Part shown: positions 33,932 to 42,600 of the stretch, piece by piece
Layout: the number at the start of each line of letters is the position of its first letter
Numbering within the stretch: the first letter of the stretch is position 1
NCBI GenBank assembly: GCA_045652245.1
Contig: JAZRTY010000034.1
Location: 33,756 to 97,755, forward strand
DNA: 64,000 bases
Source of the DNA: SIG622 sp045652245
Lineage (GTDB): Bacteria > Bacillota > Clostridia > Oscillospirales > CAG-382
Direction: 5' to 3'
Made by a program: the position numbers and the translations under genes
Notes under the pieces: model-generated
Told to the model about the DNA's origin: nothing
Databases searched by the model: none
Seen by the model: only the letters and a program-made list of their open reading frames with translations

Positions 33932-36900
33932 TTACATTCCGAGATTGTCCGGAAGTACACTTTCAAGCTTTCGCTCAACCTCTTCCATAATAAAGGCTTC
34001 GAGAATGTCGCCTTCCTTAATATCATTGAATCTTTCAAGTCCTACACCACATTCGTAGCCCTGTGCTACTTCCTTCGCGTCGTCCTTGAATCTCTTAAGA
34101 GAAGAAATCTTATCTTCGAATATTACAATACCATCTCTTACAACTCTAATTTGTGCGTTTCTTGCAACTTTTCCGTCTGTAATATAAGAACCTGCAATTG
34201 TACCGACACCGGGAACATGAATTGTCTGACGAACCTCTGCGTGACCAATAACATTTTCCTTGAATTCGGGAGCAAGCATACCGCACAGAGCTGCTTTTAC
34301 TTCCTCGATTATATCGTAAATTACTCTGTAGGTACGGATATCTACGCCTCTGCGTTCTGCAGAATCAATAGCTCCCTTATCCGGTCTTACGTTAAAGCCG
34401 ACAATGATTGCATTTGAAGCAGCAGCAAGCATAACATCACTTTCATTAATTCCACCAACAGCCGAGTGAATAACCTTAACCTTAACTTCCTCGTTCGTCA
34501 GCTTTTCAAGGGATGACTTAACAGCCTCAGCAGAGCCTTGTACGTCTGCCTTTACAATTATTGTAAGCTCCTTGGCACCCTCGCTTATCTGGCTGAACAG
34601 GTCTTCAAGAGAAACTTTGGAATTTGCCTTGAATTCTGCTTCCTTTGCTTCAGTCTTTCTCTTTTCAACAAGCTCACGAGCCATCTTTTCGTCGGCTACT
34701 GCTCTGAATTCGTCACCTGCATCCGGAACATCTGAAAGACCTATGATTTCAACAGGCACAGAAGGTCCTGCAGTCTTCACAATCTCTCCTCTGTCGTTTG
34801 TCATGGCTCTGACTCTACCTGTTGCCATGCCTGCAATTACGATATCTCCACTGTGGAGAGTACCATCCTGTACAAGTATTGTTGCAACAGAGCCTCTGCC
34901 CTTATCAAGCTTTGCTTCAATAACTATACCCTTTGCAGCTTTATTGGGATTTGCTTTGAGATCCTTCATATCGGCTACAAGAAGTACCATTTCAAGAAGC
35001 TCATCTATACCCTCGTGCTTGAGTGCAGAAACGGGAACACAAATTGTGTCACCACCCCAATCCTCAGGAATAAGCTCGTAATTTACAAGCTCCTGTTTTA
35101 CCTTATCGGGGTTCGCACCAAGCTTATCCATTTTATTTATTGCAACTATAACCTGAATTCCTGCAGCCTTTGCGTGGTTTATCGCTTCTACTGTCTGTGG
35201 CATAATTCCGTCGTCTGCCGCAACAACAAGGATGGCAATATCTGTTGCCTGAGCACCTCTTGCTCTCATTGCTGTAGACGCCTCGTGTCCGGGAGTATCA
35301 AGGAAAGTAATTTCCCTGTCGTTTATGCTTACCTTGTAAGCACCGATATGCTGAGTAATTCCACCGGCTTCGCCACGGGTTACATTTGTATTTCTGATAG
35401 CATCAAGAAGTGAAGTTTTACCGTGGTCAACGTGTCCCATTACGCAGACAACAGGACTTCTTGTCACAAGGTCTTCTTCAGAATCTGCTTCCTCCGTAAA
35501 GAGCTTTTCTTCAAGAGTTACAACAACTTCCTTTTCTGCTACAATACCGAGCTCATCAGCTACAAGGTATGCTGTGTCAAAGTCGATAATTTTATTCGCA
35601 CCGACACTTGCCATATCAAGGCCCATCATAAGAAGCTTCTTTACAACCTCTCCTGTTGTAATTCTGAGTGCCGCCGCAAGGTCGGAAATCATTATCTCCT
35701 CGGGAAGCACAACGGGACCTGTGAACTTCTTTACAGGCTCGACGGGAGCTGCATTTTTTGCGCCCTTCTTAAAGTTCTTATCCTTCTTGCCCTTTCCACT
35801 GTAAACAATTTCACGGGCAGCCGATTCATTTCTGTTGATTCTTCCTCCTGCGCCCTTCTGATTACTTTTTGAACCTTGCTCTCCCCTTGAGGTTTTCTTA
35901 TTTCTTGTTTCTTCATCGTAGCCGATTCCACCTGCAAGATTTTCAAACTTTTCATCATACTTTGAAAGGTCTACCTCTCCTGCTCTAAGGTCAACGAGTC
36001 TTACAGCTTCGCCGCTTTCGTAGTTTTTCTTTTCGGCATTTTCACTCTTGTACTTACTCTTCGCTCTTCCGTCTTTGTCAAACTCCGGCTTTATGCTGGG
36101 CTGACGAACTGACATATTTTCATAGTCATCCTTGTCCATTCCAATTCCACCACGTTGGAAGGAACCCTGACCTTTTCCATTTTGTGATTTTCTGACATTT
36201 GAACCATAGGGCTGCGACATTCCACCTCTGTCGATAAAGAAACCACCCTGGTTTCCGTTATTACTGTAACGATTGCCGTTCTGACGATCTGCAAAATTGG
36301 CGTTACCGTTTCTGTTATAACCACCGTCATTTCTGAAGCCGTTATTTTGTCTGTCGGCACTCGGTCTATCGTTATAGCTCGGTCTATCATTATAATTTTG
36401 TCTGTCGCCGTAGCTCTTTCTTTCGCCAAAATTACCGCCTGTGTTTCTGTCGTTTGATCTTGAAGCATCACGTCTTTCGTAATTTCCACCGGAATTACGA
36501 TTTTCGAAGCTACCCTTTCTTTCGTTATCAAGAGGCTTCTTTTCGTATGACTTCTTTTCGTATGGCTTCTTTTCAATCACAGGCTTTTCAGGAGCTGCTT
36601 CTATCTTTGATACAGAAAACTCCGGCACTTTTTCTTCTGCCTTTTCAGACTTTTCTTCCGGCTGTTCCTGCGCTTTTTCTGCCTTTGCAGTTACCCTCTT
36701 TTCGTCTTGTGGCTTTTCTTCTTTCACAGGCTTCTTCTTTTCGCTCATTTCTTCTTTAGCCTTGGAAGTCTTTTCTGCTTTTTCAGCTTTTTCAGCCTTT
36801 TCAGCACTTTCTGCCTTATAGGAGAAAAATTCCTCCTCTGTTGCCATACTCTTTTTACTAATAGCATTCAGAACGATACTGAATTCGTTATCATCGAGTC

Positions 36901-37021
36901 CCATACTGTGAGTCTTGCCTTGAATTCCGTTCTCTGTGAGCAAATCTATAAGGTCCTTATTCTTCAGCTTAAAATCCTTTGCAAGCTGACTTATTTTAAT
37001 AGTATTTGAACTTGTAGCCAT
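33932..37021 (-). CDS. infB: Translation initiation factor IF-2
   Basis: GTPase that brings fMet-tRNA to the 30S subunit. The G domain is complete: GHVDHGKTS, DTPGHE and NKMD, followed by domains II-IV. At 1029 residues it is long. After the first ~50-residue IF2-N domain come about 400 disordered residues: KAEKAEKAEK repeats, YEKK repeats, then an Asn/Gly/Arg-rich stretch with SYNDRPSYNDRP and NRNGNANF-type repeats. I choose ATG 37021 (MATSSNT) after AAAGGTGTG; the ATG at 37039 is part of that site. It follows ylxQ by 18 bp. Confidence 0.97.
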   Translation of the reverse strand: MATSSNTIKISQLAKDFKLKNKDLIDLLTENGIQGKTHSMGLDDNEFSIVLNAISKKSMATEEEFFSYKAESAEKAEKAEKAEKTSKAKEEMSEKKKPVKEEKPQDEKRVTAKAEKAQEQPEEKSEKAEEKVPEFSVSKIEAAPEKPVIEKKPYEKKSYEKKPLDNERKGSFENRNSGGNYERRDASRSNDRNTGGNFGERKSYGDRQNYNDRPSYNDRPSADRQNNGFRNDGGYNRNGNANFADRQNGNRYSNNGNQGGFFIDRGGMSQPYGSNVRKSQNGKGQGSFQRGGIGMDKDDYENMSVRQPSIKPEFDKDGRAKSKYKSENAEKKNYESGEAVRLVDLRAGEVDLSKYDEKFENLAGGIGYDEETRNKKTSRGEQGSKSNQKGAGGRINRNESAAREIVYSGKGKKDKNFKKGAKNAAPVEPVKKFTGPVVLPEEIMISDLAAALRITTGEVVKKLLMMGLDMASVGANKIIDFDTAYLVADELGIVAEKEVVVTLEEKLFTEEADSEEDLVTRSPVVCVMGHVDHGKTSLLDAIRNTNVTRGEAGGITQHIGAYKVSINDREITFLDTPGHEASTAMRARGAQATDIAILVVAADDGIMPQTVEAINHAKAAGIQVIVAINKMDKLGANPDKVKQELVNYELIPEDWGGDTICVPVSALKHEGIDELLEMVLLVADMKDLKANPNKAAKGIVIEAKLDKGRGSVATILVQDGTLHSGDIVIAGMATGRVRAMTNDRGEIVKTAGPSVPVEIIGLSDVPDAGDEFRAVADEKMARELVEKRKTEAKEAEFKANSKVSLEDLFSQISEGAKELTIIVKADVQGSAEAVKSSLEKLTNEEVKVKVIHSAVGGINESDVMLAAASNAIIVGFNVRPDKGAIDSAERRGVDIRTYRVIYDIIEEVKAALCGMLAPEFKENVIGHAEVRQTIHVPGVGTIAGSYITDGKVARNAQIRVVRDGIVIFEDKISSLKRFKDDAKEVAQGYECGVGLERFNDIKEGDILEAFIMEEVERKLESVLPDNLGM

Positions 37022-37039
37022 TAACAACACACCTTTCAA

Positions 37040-37411
37040 TTACATTTGTGTAGAATTATTTTCGTCTATTCCAAGAGCTTTATATATTATACTTGCAAAG
37101 CCTTTATCTGTTATTGCACACGCTACCACAAAGGCGCTTTTTCCAAGTCTCTTTGCAAGCTCGTCCTTCCCCATACTCAGCCTTATGTACGGAAGATCTC
37201 TGTACTTCAAGCTATTGTGAAGCTTTTTACTTGTATTTTCCGACATATCACTTGCCATAACACAAAGTACTGCTTTACCTGCCCTTATGGCTTCCTCGCA
37301 CATTTCAGCCCCTGTCTCAAGCTTTCCTGCACGTCTTGCAAGGCCAACAGCACCAATGATTTTTTTCTCAACAAGTGACATATCACGGTTTTCTGCAAGG
37401 TCCCTATACAT
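37040..37411 (-). CDS. ylxQ: L7Ae/L30e-family RNA-binding protein YlxQ
   Basis: A 123-residue protein with the L7Ae/L30e fold signature GLARRAGKLETGAEMCEEAIRAGKAVLCVMASDMS, split here as IGAVGLARRAGKL and AIRAGKAVLCVMA. It probably binds a kink-turn in RNA; its exact job is unknown. It sits in its invariant place between ylxR and infB. Its ATG overlaps the ylxR stop (TAATG), implying coupling; a GAGGCTGA site lies inside ylxR. Confidence 0.9.
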   Translation of the reverse strand: MYRDLAENRDMSLVEKKIIGAVGLARRAGKLETGAEMCEEAIRAGKAVLCVMASDMSENTSKKLHNSLKYRDLPYIRLSMGKDELAKRLGKSAFVVACAITDKGFASIIYKALGIDENNSTQM

Positions 37412-37680
37412 TATTCAGCCTCGCTTTCGAGCAGAGTCTGAATCTCGTCATAGATTTCCTCCGGCACACTCTGTTCAAGACTTTTTGAGAGTTTATCAGC
37501 TTTCCTTACTTTTTTAAAGCAGGCAAGATTTTTACAGATATAAACTCCTCTGCCATTTTGCTTCCCCGTTTTATCAATCAGAACTGTTCCCTCGGGAGTG
37601 CGCACTATTCGCAGCAAATCTTTTTTGGGATACTTCTCTGCACAACCCATACATTTTCTTTCGGGTATTTTTTTTACCAT
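37411..37680 (-). CDS. ylxR: YlxR/RnpM-family RNA-binding protein (DUF448)
   Basis: An 89-residue protein with the YlxR hallmark: IPERKCMGC-x-EKYPKKDLLRIVRTPEG, then GRGVYICKNLACF. In Bacillus the family has been linked to RNase P RNA binding. I choose ATG 37680 (MVKKIPERK) because GGAG lies 8 bp before it; a TTG four codons upstream overlaps that site. Confidence 0.92.
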   Translation of the reverse strand: MVKKIPERKCMGCAEKYPKKDLLRIVRTPEGTVLIDKTGKQNGRGVYICKNLACFKKVRKADKLSKSLEQSVPEEIYDEIQTLLESEAE

Positions 37681-37754
37681 ATAAATCTCCAAATAATATT
37701 TGAATTATTTTTACACTAAAATTTTTCCACACGTTAAAATCAGAAAATTATTGA

Positions 37755-39125
37755 TTATTCTCCGTCCTCATTATTTTCGCTTTCCTGTGCCATTTTTGAA
37801 GCAAGAGCCTGCGCAAAGGCTGCTCCAAAGGAGGTTGCAGCTTCAGTTCTGCCTGCTGCTAAATCTTCAAGTGCTGCCTTTCTTGCGTCAGCTGCACTCT
37901 TTATATCTATCTTATAGCCTGTAAGTCTTGCTACAAGTCTTGCGTTCTGACCCTTTTTACCGATTGCAAGAGAAAGCTGGTCTTCGTCAACAAGCACAGT
38001 ACATGCCTTCTGTCCGTCGTCTGAAAGGTTAACAGACACAACCTGTGCCGGAGCCAAGGCTGCTTTGATAAATTCTTCAGGGTCTTCGCTGTATTTTACA
38101 ATATCAATCTTTTCGCCTGCAATTTCGTTTGTGATATTATTCTTTCTCATTCCCTTAGAACCGATACAGGAACCGATTGCATCAACATTTTCATCTCTTG
38201 AATAAACTGCAATCTTTGTTCTTGAACCTGCTTCTCTGGCAATTGAGTGAATAATTACAGTACCATCCTGAATTTCAGGTACTTCAAGCTCGAAAAGTCT
38301 CTTTACAAAACCTGCGTGAGTTCTTGAAAGCACAACTGCAGGGCCTCTACCCTCCGATTCCTTCTTAACCTCAAGAACGTATACCTTAATAAGGTCACCC
38401 TCACGAAGTACCTCGTCCGGAATTTGCTCCTTCTTAAAGAGTGTTACAACATTTTTACCGATTTCAAGTGCAACGTCTCCTGTTATCGGGTTTATTCTTG
38501 AAACAACAGCAGATACGATTTCTTCCTTCTTACTTTCATATTCCTTTATCATCATTCCTCGTTCTGCTTCCTTGATTGCCTGAACGATAACCTGCTTGGC
38601 TGCGTGTGCTGAAATTCTACCGAAATTTTTTGGTTTCATTTCAATCTCGTAAATATCTCCGAGCTTATATCTCTTGCTTTTTTTGTGTGCTTCTTCAAGA
38701 GTTATATGCATACTGGGATTAAAACGGAAGCCATATCTTTCCTTCTTTTCCTCCGGCTTTTTGGAAAGAGCCTTATTAAATACAAAACCGTCGTCCTCAG
38801 CTTCTTCCCCTTCCTCGACTTCCTCATCTTCAACGTAGTCGCTTTCTGCCTTCATCGCTTCAAGCTCTGCGAGCTTTTCAGCTTCACGTCTTTCGTATTC
38901 TTCCTTTGCCTTGCGTTCTTCCTCTTCAATATCGATAACAGTCAGCTGTTGATAAACCTTAAATTCAAACTTCACGTCATCAAGCACTACCTTTATATTT
39001 GAGCTTCCTGTTTCCTTACGAACAGCTGCCTGAAGCGCTGCTTCGACCTTTTCCTTCATGTACTCCTTCGGTATACCCTTTTCTCTTTCAAGTGCATCAA
39101 GAGCTTTAAAAAATTCCTTATTCAT
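37755..39125 (-). CDS. nusA: Transcription termination/antitermination factor NusA
   Basis: RNA-polymerase-binding factor for pausing, termination and antitermination. The N-terminal domain is followed by S1 and two KH domains (GSCIGSKGMRKNNI and LAIGKKGQNARLVARLTGYKIDI). There is an acidic insert (about residues 98-115, EDEEVEEGEEAEDD) between the N-terminal domain and S1 region that is longer than in Bacillus NusA. The C-terminus is a short Ala-rich tail without the E. coli AR repeats, as usual in Firmicutes. It is 34 bp after rimP. Confidence 0.97.
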   Translation of the reverse strand: MNKEFFKALDALEREKGIPKEYMKEKVEAALQAAVRKETGSSNIKVVLDDVKFEFKVYQQLTVIDIEEEERKAKEEYERREAEKLAELEAMKAESDYVEDEEVEEGEEAEDDGFVFNKALSKKPEEKKERYGFRFNPSMHITLEEAHKKSKRYKLGDIYEIEMKPKNFGRISAHAAKQVIVQAIKEAERGMMIKEYESKKEEIVSAVVSRINPITGDVALEIGKNVVTLFKKEQIPDEVLREGDLIKVYVLEVKKESEGRGPAVVLSRTHAGFVKRLFELEVPEIQDGTVIIHSIAREAGSRTKIAVYSRDENVDAIGSCIGSKGMRKNNITNEIAGEKIDIVKYSEDPEEFIKAALAPAQVVSVNLSDDGQKACTVLVDEDQLSLAIGKKGQNARLVARLTGYKIDIKSAADARKAALEDLAAGRTEAATSFGAAFAQALASKMAQESENNEDGE

Positions 39126-39159
39126 TTTTTTGCGTTTCCTCCAAAATATTTATATTAAA

Positions 39160-39666
39160 TTAAAATTCGACTTTATTTTTGAGTAATGCGACTTTTGAAA
39201 GCTCAAGGCATACGCTTTTTTCGTCGCCATCATCAATTGTTATTGTCTTTGCTTCTTCATCATATGAGAGCAAAACACCCTCAAGCTGTTTTCTTCCGTC
39301 GTCCTCAAGGGGCGCATAGAGCTTTGCTGTAACTTCACTACCGACATAAGCCTTTATGTGCTCGGGCTTTGTAAGTTCTCTTTCAAGTCCTGCCGAGGAA
39401 ATTTCAAGGAAATAGCTTTCCTCAATTGGGTCTGCTTCATCAATTATCGGGTTTACTGCATCATTTACCATTTCGCAGTCTTCAAGGCTGACTCCCCCCT
39501 CCTTGTCGATGCTGACAATAAGCGAGTAATCTGCACCTTCTTTTACAAATTCAACATCCCAGAGTGTACAGCCGCATTCCTCTACAACATCTTTTATAAG
39601 ACCTGTGACAAGCTCGGAAATGTTCTTGGTTTTCTTTCCGTTTTTAACATTCTTCTCTTTTGCCAT
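39160..39666 (-). CDS. rimP: Ribosome maturation factor RimP
   Basis: Assists 30S subunit assembly. The family core is GCTLWDVEFVKEGADYSL, then VSIDKEGGVSLEDCEMV and EISSAGLERELTKPEHI. I choose ATG 39666 (MAKEKN), since AAAGGAAAG precedes it; a GTG six codons upstream overlaps that site. It is the first gene of the translation operon, behind the promoter at 39746. The first ~20 residues are Lys-rich. Confidence 0.95.
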   Translation of the reverse strand: MAKEKNVKNGKKTKNISELVTGLIKDVVEECGCTLWDVEFVKEGADYSLIVSIDKEGGVSLEDCEMVNDAVNPIIDEADPIEESYFLEISSAGLERELTKPEHIKAYVGSEVTAKLYAPLEDDGRKQLEGVLLSYDEEAKTITIDDGDEKSVCLELSKVALLKNKVEF

Positions 39667-39745
39667 TCGCTCTTTCCTTTCCACAATAAAACGAGAGCGA
39701 CTACTTTTTAGCCGCCCTCCTCATTACAAATATTTACTATAATAT

Positions 39746-39774
39746 ATTATACCACTTATTTTATAAAAATGCAA
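39746..39774 (-). promoter_or_regulatory. Promoter of the rimP-nusA-infB operon
   Basis: Reverse strand: TTGCAT (39769-39774), 17 bp, TATAAT (39746-39751). About 80 bp of leader follow, including a GGAGGGCGGC segment with no gene start behind it. Confidence 0.75.
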
Positions 39775-39853
39775 TAGTTTATTTCAAAAAAATGAAATTT
39801 TAGCATTTTACACAATTTATATACCGTTTTTCTGTTGAAATAATGAATTTGCT

Positions 39854-40684
39854 TCAAATTTCGATTTCCATACTGTCATAGCTTATCGTAAAACCTTCTT
39901 TTTCAGCAACCTGACACATCTCGTCATAGGTGGCAAGACAGTTATGTGAGAAATGATTTATTACGAATTTTGTGTTTTCGTCAGCACAGCCAAATGAGAG
40001 AAGCTTCTCCTTTGTCCAGACATTTGATACAAAATTCATATGGTGTGGAACATCCTTTTCCCTGAGTGCCATAGTACCATCAAGCGACACAAGAGAAAAC
40101 TTAAAGCCGTTGGTTTTCATAAATTCAAAAACCTCTTCCGGATATCTGCCTGTATCGTGTGCATAAAGGATAGCTTTCCCATCCTTTTCAATAATATAAT
40201 TCAGAGGTGATGTATTTGCAGCGTGTGATGCAGGAATAGCTGTTATTTTATAATCACCTGTAAGAAAAGTATCGTAGGGCTTTACAAGTTTTGGAATTAT
40301 TATTTCCTCTTTACTGTTTACACGTTCGCATATTGCAAGTAGCTTTTCGTATGTCGCTTCCCCTGCATAGACATATATCGGGAAGGTTTCTTTTCTGTGC
40401 GCAAAGCCCGGGATAAGTTCACAGAGCATTTCTTCATAAAAATGGTCAGGATGTGCATGGGTTATGAGTATTGACTCAATTGCACGCAGTTCAAGCCCCT
40501 GATTTATCACATGCATATAAGTATCGGCGGAAATATCGAGAAGTATTTTTCCATCAATACAGCTTTGTGACCGTGTTCTTATATTTTTACCACCAAGCTT
40601 CCTTGTTTTTTCACAGGTCTCACAGGAACAAAACGCGCAGGGCACTGCTTCATAAGCCGCTGTTCCATAATATTTAAGTTTCAT
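39854..40684 (-). CDS. Metallo-beta-lactamase-fold hydrolase (PhnP-like)
   Basis: A 276-residue MBL-fold enzyme. The metal site is seen in THAHPDHF (HxHxDH), SHAAN, AHDTG and the late HFSHN. Near the N-terminus is CAFCSCETCEKTRK, the cysteine-rich zinc loop of PhnP-type phosphodiesterases, which act on cyclic nucleotides or phosphonate intermediates. No phn genes are near, so the substrate is open. I choose ATG 40684 (MKLKYYG) after GGAGGAAA. Confidence 0.85.
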   Translation of the reverse strand: MKLKYYGTAAYEAVPCAFCSCETCEKTRKLGGKNIRTRSQSCIDGKILLDISADTYMHVINQGLELRAIESILITHAHPDHFYEEMLCELIPGFAHRKETFPIYVYAGEATYEKLLAICERVNSKEEIIIPKLVKPYDTFLTGDYKITAIPASHAANTSPLNYIIEKDGKAILYAHDTGRYPEEVFEFMKTNGFKFSLVSLDGTMALREKDVPHHMNFVSNVWTKEKLLSFGCADENTKFVINHFSHNCLATYDEMCQVAEKEGFTISYDSMEIEI

Positions 40685-40733
40685 AATTTCCTCCGGAAAC
40701 ATCTCTGAATTTGTGATTTTAAACCATATTGTT

Positions 40734-40762
40734 ATTATAAATTATATATTATATTGTGTCAA
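40734..40762 (-). promoter_or_regulatory. Promoter of the MBL-fold hydrolase gene
   Basis: Reverse strand: TTGACA (40757-40762), 17 bp, TATAAT (40734-40739). Confidence 0.85.
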
Positions 40763-40954
40763 TATAAATGGGAGCATATTGAGATTTTACGAAATATTTT
40801 ACCATATTTAACAGAAAAAAATATACAAAATTTATTTTCAGAAAATTCATCGAAATAATATTTATTTTTTTTACGATATACCTTATAATAACATCAATAA
40901 GTACTTATTAAAAACTTTTTTCAGACAAATTCTTTGCATATGAAAAACTTAAAA

Positions 40955-41033
40955 TTCAGGGGTGCTGCTTTGCGGCTGAGATGATTTATTCAAACCCTTT
41001 TAACCTGTTCGGATAATACCGGCGTAGGAAGAA
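40955..41033 (+). promoter_or_regulatory. TPP riboswitch upstream of thiT
   Basis: The thi-box consensus is plain: GGGGTGC at 40959-40965, GCTGAGATGA (40975-40984), ACCTGTTCGGATAATACCGG and CGTAGGAA (up to about 41030). A terminator hairpin at 41071 gives the expected expression platform, so thiamin pyrophosphate should switch the transporter gene off. A weak promoter (TTTATT, 17 bp, TATAAT at 40884-40889) lies upstream. Bases 40763-40860 show nothing else. Confidence 0.95.
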
Positions 41034-41070
41034 TTATTTTATATCAATTTTCATAGTGTATAAAATATTT

Positions 41071-41105
41071 AACCACACCGGAGCTTGGTGTGGTTTTCTT
41101 TTTTG
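41071..41105 (+). terminator. Regulated terminator of the TPP riboswitch
   Basis: AACCACACC pairs with GGTGTGGTT around a short loop, followed by TTCTTTTTT. It lies about 40 bp after the aptamer. Confidence 0.88.
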
Positions 41106-41200
41106 GTTTTTAAGATTGCTCATTGTATTGACAAGATTCTGAAAAGCATCATTTCACAAAATATTTGTTCCGTCGTATTACGACGAGATAGGAGATCTTT

Positions 41201-41749
41201 ATGAAAAATCAAAAATTAAAAATTCTGGTTGAAGCTGCGATTATGGTCGCTCTGAGCTTTGTTTTAGGCCTTATCAAATTATGGGAAATGCCCTTTGGCG
41301 GTGCTGTAACCCTACTGTCTATGCTGCCGATTTGTATTGTATCACTTCGACACGGTATAAAATGGGGGCTTGGCGCAGCATTCGTTTATTCGGTAACGCA
41401 AGCACTCCTGTCGGGTGCTACCGGCTGGGGATTATCGGTTGAAGCTCTTATTCTCTGCTTCCTGCTTGATTATATTATCGCCTTCTCGGTTTTAGGTTTT
41501 GCCGGGATATTCAGAAACAATGAAACGAAAGGAAAAGTACTGGGCGTCTTCTTTGTATGCCTTTTGAGATTTATATCTCACTATCTATCAGGCATAATAC
41601 TGTGGAGAGAAGCAGGACTTGAATATGGTATAGCAAATCCGTATCTTTATTCTCTGCTTTATAACGGTTTTTATATGCTTCCCGAAGCTGTTTTCACCTG
41701 TTTCGCAGCTGTCTACACCTTAAAGGCATTAAAGAAATTCAAGATTTAA
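41201..41749 (+). CDS. thiT: Thiamine transporter ThiT (ECF S-component)
   Basis: A 182-residue, six-helix membrane protein that captures thiamine and works with a shared ECF energizing module (not in this window). The ThiT-type start is visible (VEAAIMVALSFVLGLIKLWEMPFGGAVTLLSM in parts), with a Trp-rich loop (SGATGWGLS), and RFISHYLSGIILWREA in the later part. The TPP riboswitch before it confirms the role. Confidence 0.95.
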   Translation: MKNQKLKILVEAAIMVALSFVLGLIKLWEMPFGGAVTLLSMLPICIVSLRHGIKWGLGAAFVYSVTQALLSGATGWGLSVEALILCFLLDYIIAFSVLGFAGIFRNNETKGKVLGVFFVCLLRFISHYLSGIILWREAGLEYGIANPYLYSLLYNGFYMLPEAVFTCFAAVYTLKALKKFKI

Positions 41750-41762
41750 TGTATTTAATTGT

Positions 41763-41794
41763 AAAAGGAAGTGGCTTTCAGCCACTTCCTTTTT
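41763..41794. terminator. Bidirectional terminator between thiT and hpf
   Basis: AAAAGGAAGTGGCT pairs with AGCCACTTCCTTTT around a 3-nt loop, with T runs in both directions. The flanking genes converge. Confidence 0.9.
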
Positions 41795-41808
41795 AGTTTT
41801 ATATTCAT

Positions 41809-42333
41809 TTATTCAACTTCAAGCAGACCGTATCCACCGTCATATCTCTTATAAACGATATTTACACTATCATTCGACTCGCTCTTGAAGATAAAGAAAT
41901 CGTGCGAGGACAGATTCATCTGAAGAACTGCCTCCTCGGTTGACATTGGAACTGCCTCTATCTTTTTGTTTCTTGATATTGTTATCGGTTCCTCTTTAAT
42001 ATCAAGGAATTCCTCATCTGGTGCTATTTCGAATGCATTTTCACGCAATCTCTTTTCAAGCTTTGTTTTATTCTTGCGAATCTGTCTTTCAATAACTGAA
42101 ACCACCTTATCAATAGCAGCTATTGCGTCCTGTTCAAAGGCTTCTGCTCTGTATGTCATACTTTTATAAAAAATTGTTACTTCAACATTATCTCTTCCTC
42201 TTTTTGAAGAAAAGGTTACATTTGCGCATGTTTCTTCAGGAAAGAACTTGTCGAGCTTTGCAAGCTTCTTTTCAAGACGGTCACGGATTTCCTGCGTTAC
42301 TTCATACTTCCTGCTAACGATATTAGACTTCAT
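41809..42333 (-). CDS. hpf: Ribosome hibernation-promoting factor (long form)
   Basis: Binds idle 30S subunits and pairs ribosomes into inactive 100S dimers. The N-terminal domain (RKYEVTQEIRDRLEKKLAKLDKF) and the C-terminal dimerization domain (MSTEEAVLQMNLSSHDFFIF, VVYRR-type NIVYKRYDGGYGLLE) are both present, so it is the 174-residue long form. It has its own promoter at 42384-42412 and a small hairpin in the 5' leader. AGGAGG precedes ATG 42333. Confidence 0.95.
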   Translation of the reverse strand: MKSNIVSRKYEVTQEIRDRLEKKLAKLDKFFPEETCANVTFSSKRGRDNVEVTIFYKSMTYRAEAFEQDAIAAIDKVVSVIERQIRKNKTKLEKRLRENAFEIAPDEEFLDIKEEPITISRNKKIEAVPMSTEEAVLQMNLSSHDFFIFKSESNDSVNIVYKRYDGGYGLLEVE

Positions 42334-42357
42334 ACAAAAGCCTCCTCTTGGTATATT

Positions 42358-42376
42358 CAGAGGATATCCTCCTCTG
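42358..42376 (-). promoter_or_regulatory. Leader hairpin before hpf
   Basis: CAGAGGA pairs with TCCTCTG around a 5-nt loop in the hpf 5' leader, about 25 bp before the start codon. It contains a GGAGG that mimics the true ribosome site. A regulatory role is only suggested. Confidence 0.4.
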
Positions 42377-42383
42377 TAATTAC

Positions 42384-42412
42384 ATTATAACATATATTTT
42401 GTTATTTGTAAA
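42384..42412 (-). promoter_or_regulatory. hpf: Promoter of hpf
   Basis: Reverse strand: TTTACA (42407-42412), 17 bp, TATAAT (42384-42389). Confidence 0.75.
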
Positions 42413-42432
42413 GAGTTTTTTGTAAATTTGCT

Positions 42433-42582
42433 CTAATATTTAAGCGTTTTTTTGTGCAATTTTGTTGTATTTTCCAAAATCGTTGTTTGTTTCGCTTGAA
42501 TTACACATTTTTTATGTCTTGTGTCATGACAACCAAAGTTAACAGTGCTTGAAAGACCGGCGGATGTGACCGCTACTCTCAT
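42433..42582 (-). CDS. Possible 49-residue small protein after divIC
   Basis: An open frame beginning MRVAVTSAGLSSTV with a GGTGAG site 8 bp upstream. It starts 18 bp after the divIC stop, where Bacillus has an S1-domain gene; this is not an S1 protein. The beginning faintly resembles NifX/NifB-type small proteins (MKIAVTS...), but the rest does not, so it could be a decayed remnant. There is no firm support beyond position and ribosome site. Confidence 0.22.
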   Translation of the reverse strand: MRVAVTSAGLSSTVNFGCHDTRHKKCVIQAKQTTILENTTKLHKKTLKY

Positions 42583-42600
42583 TTTACACTCACCGCTTCA

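Noticed and set aside
36091..36600. Repetitive DNA in infB (YEKK and SYNDRP units) as a possible CRISPR-like or tandem-repeat array
   Set aside because: The repeats are short, in frame and protein-coding; there are no spacers of constant length.
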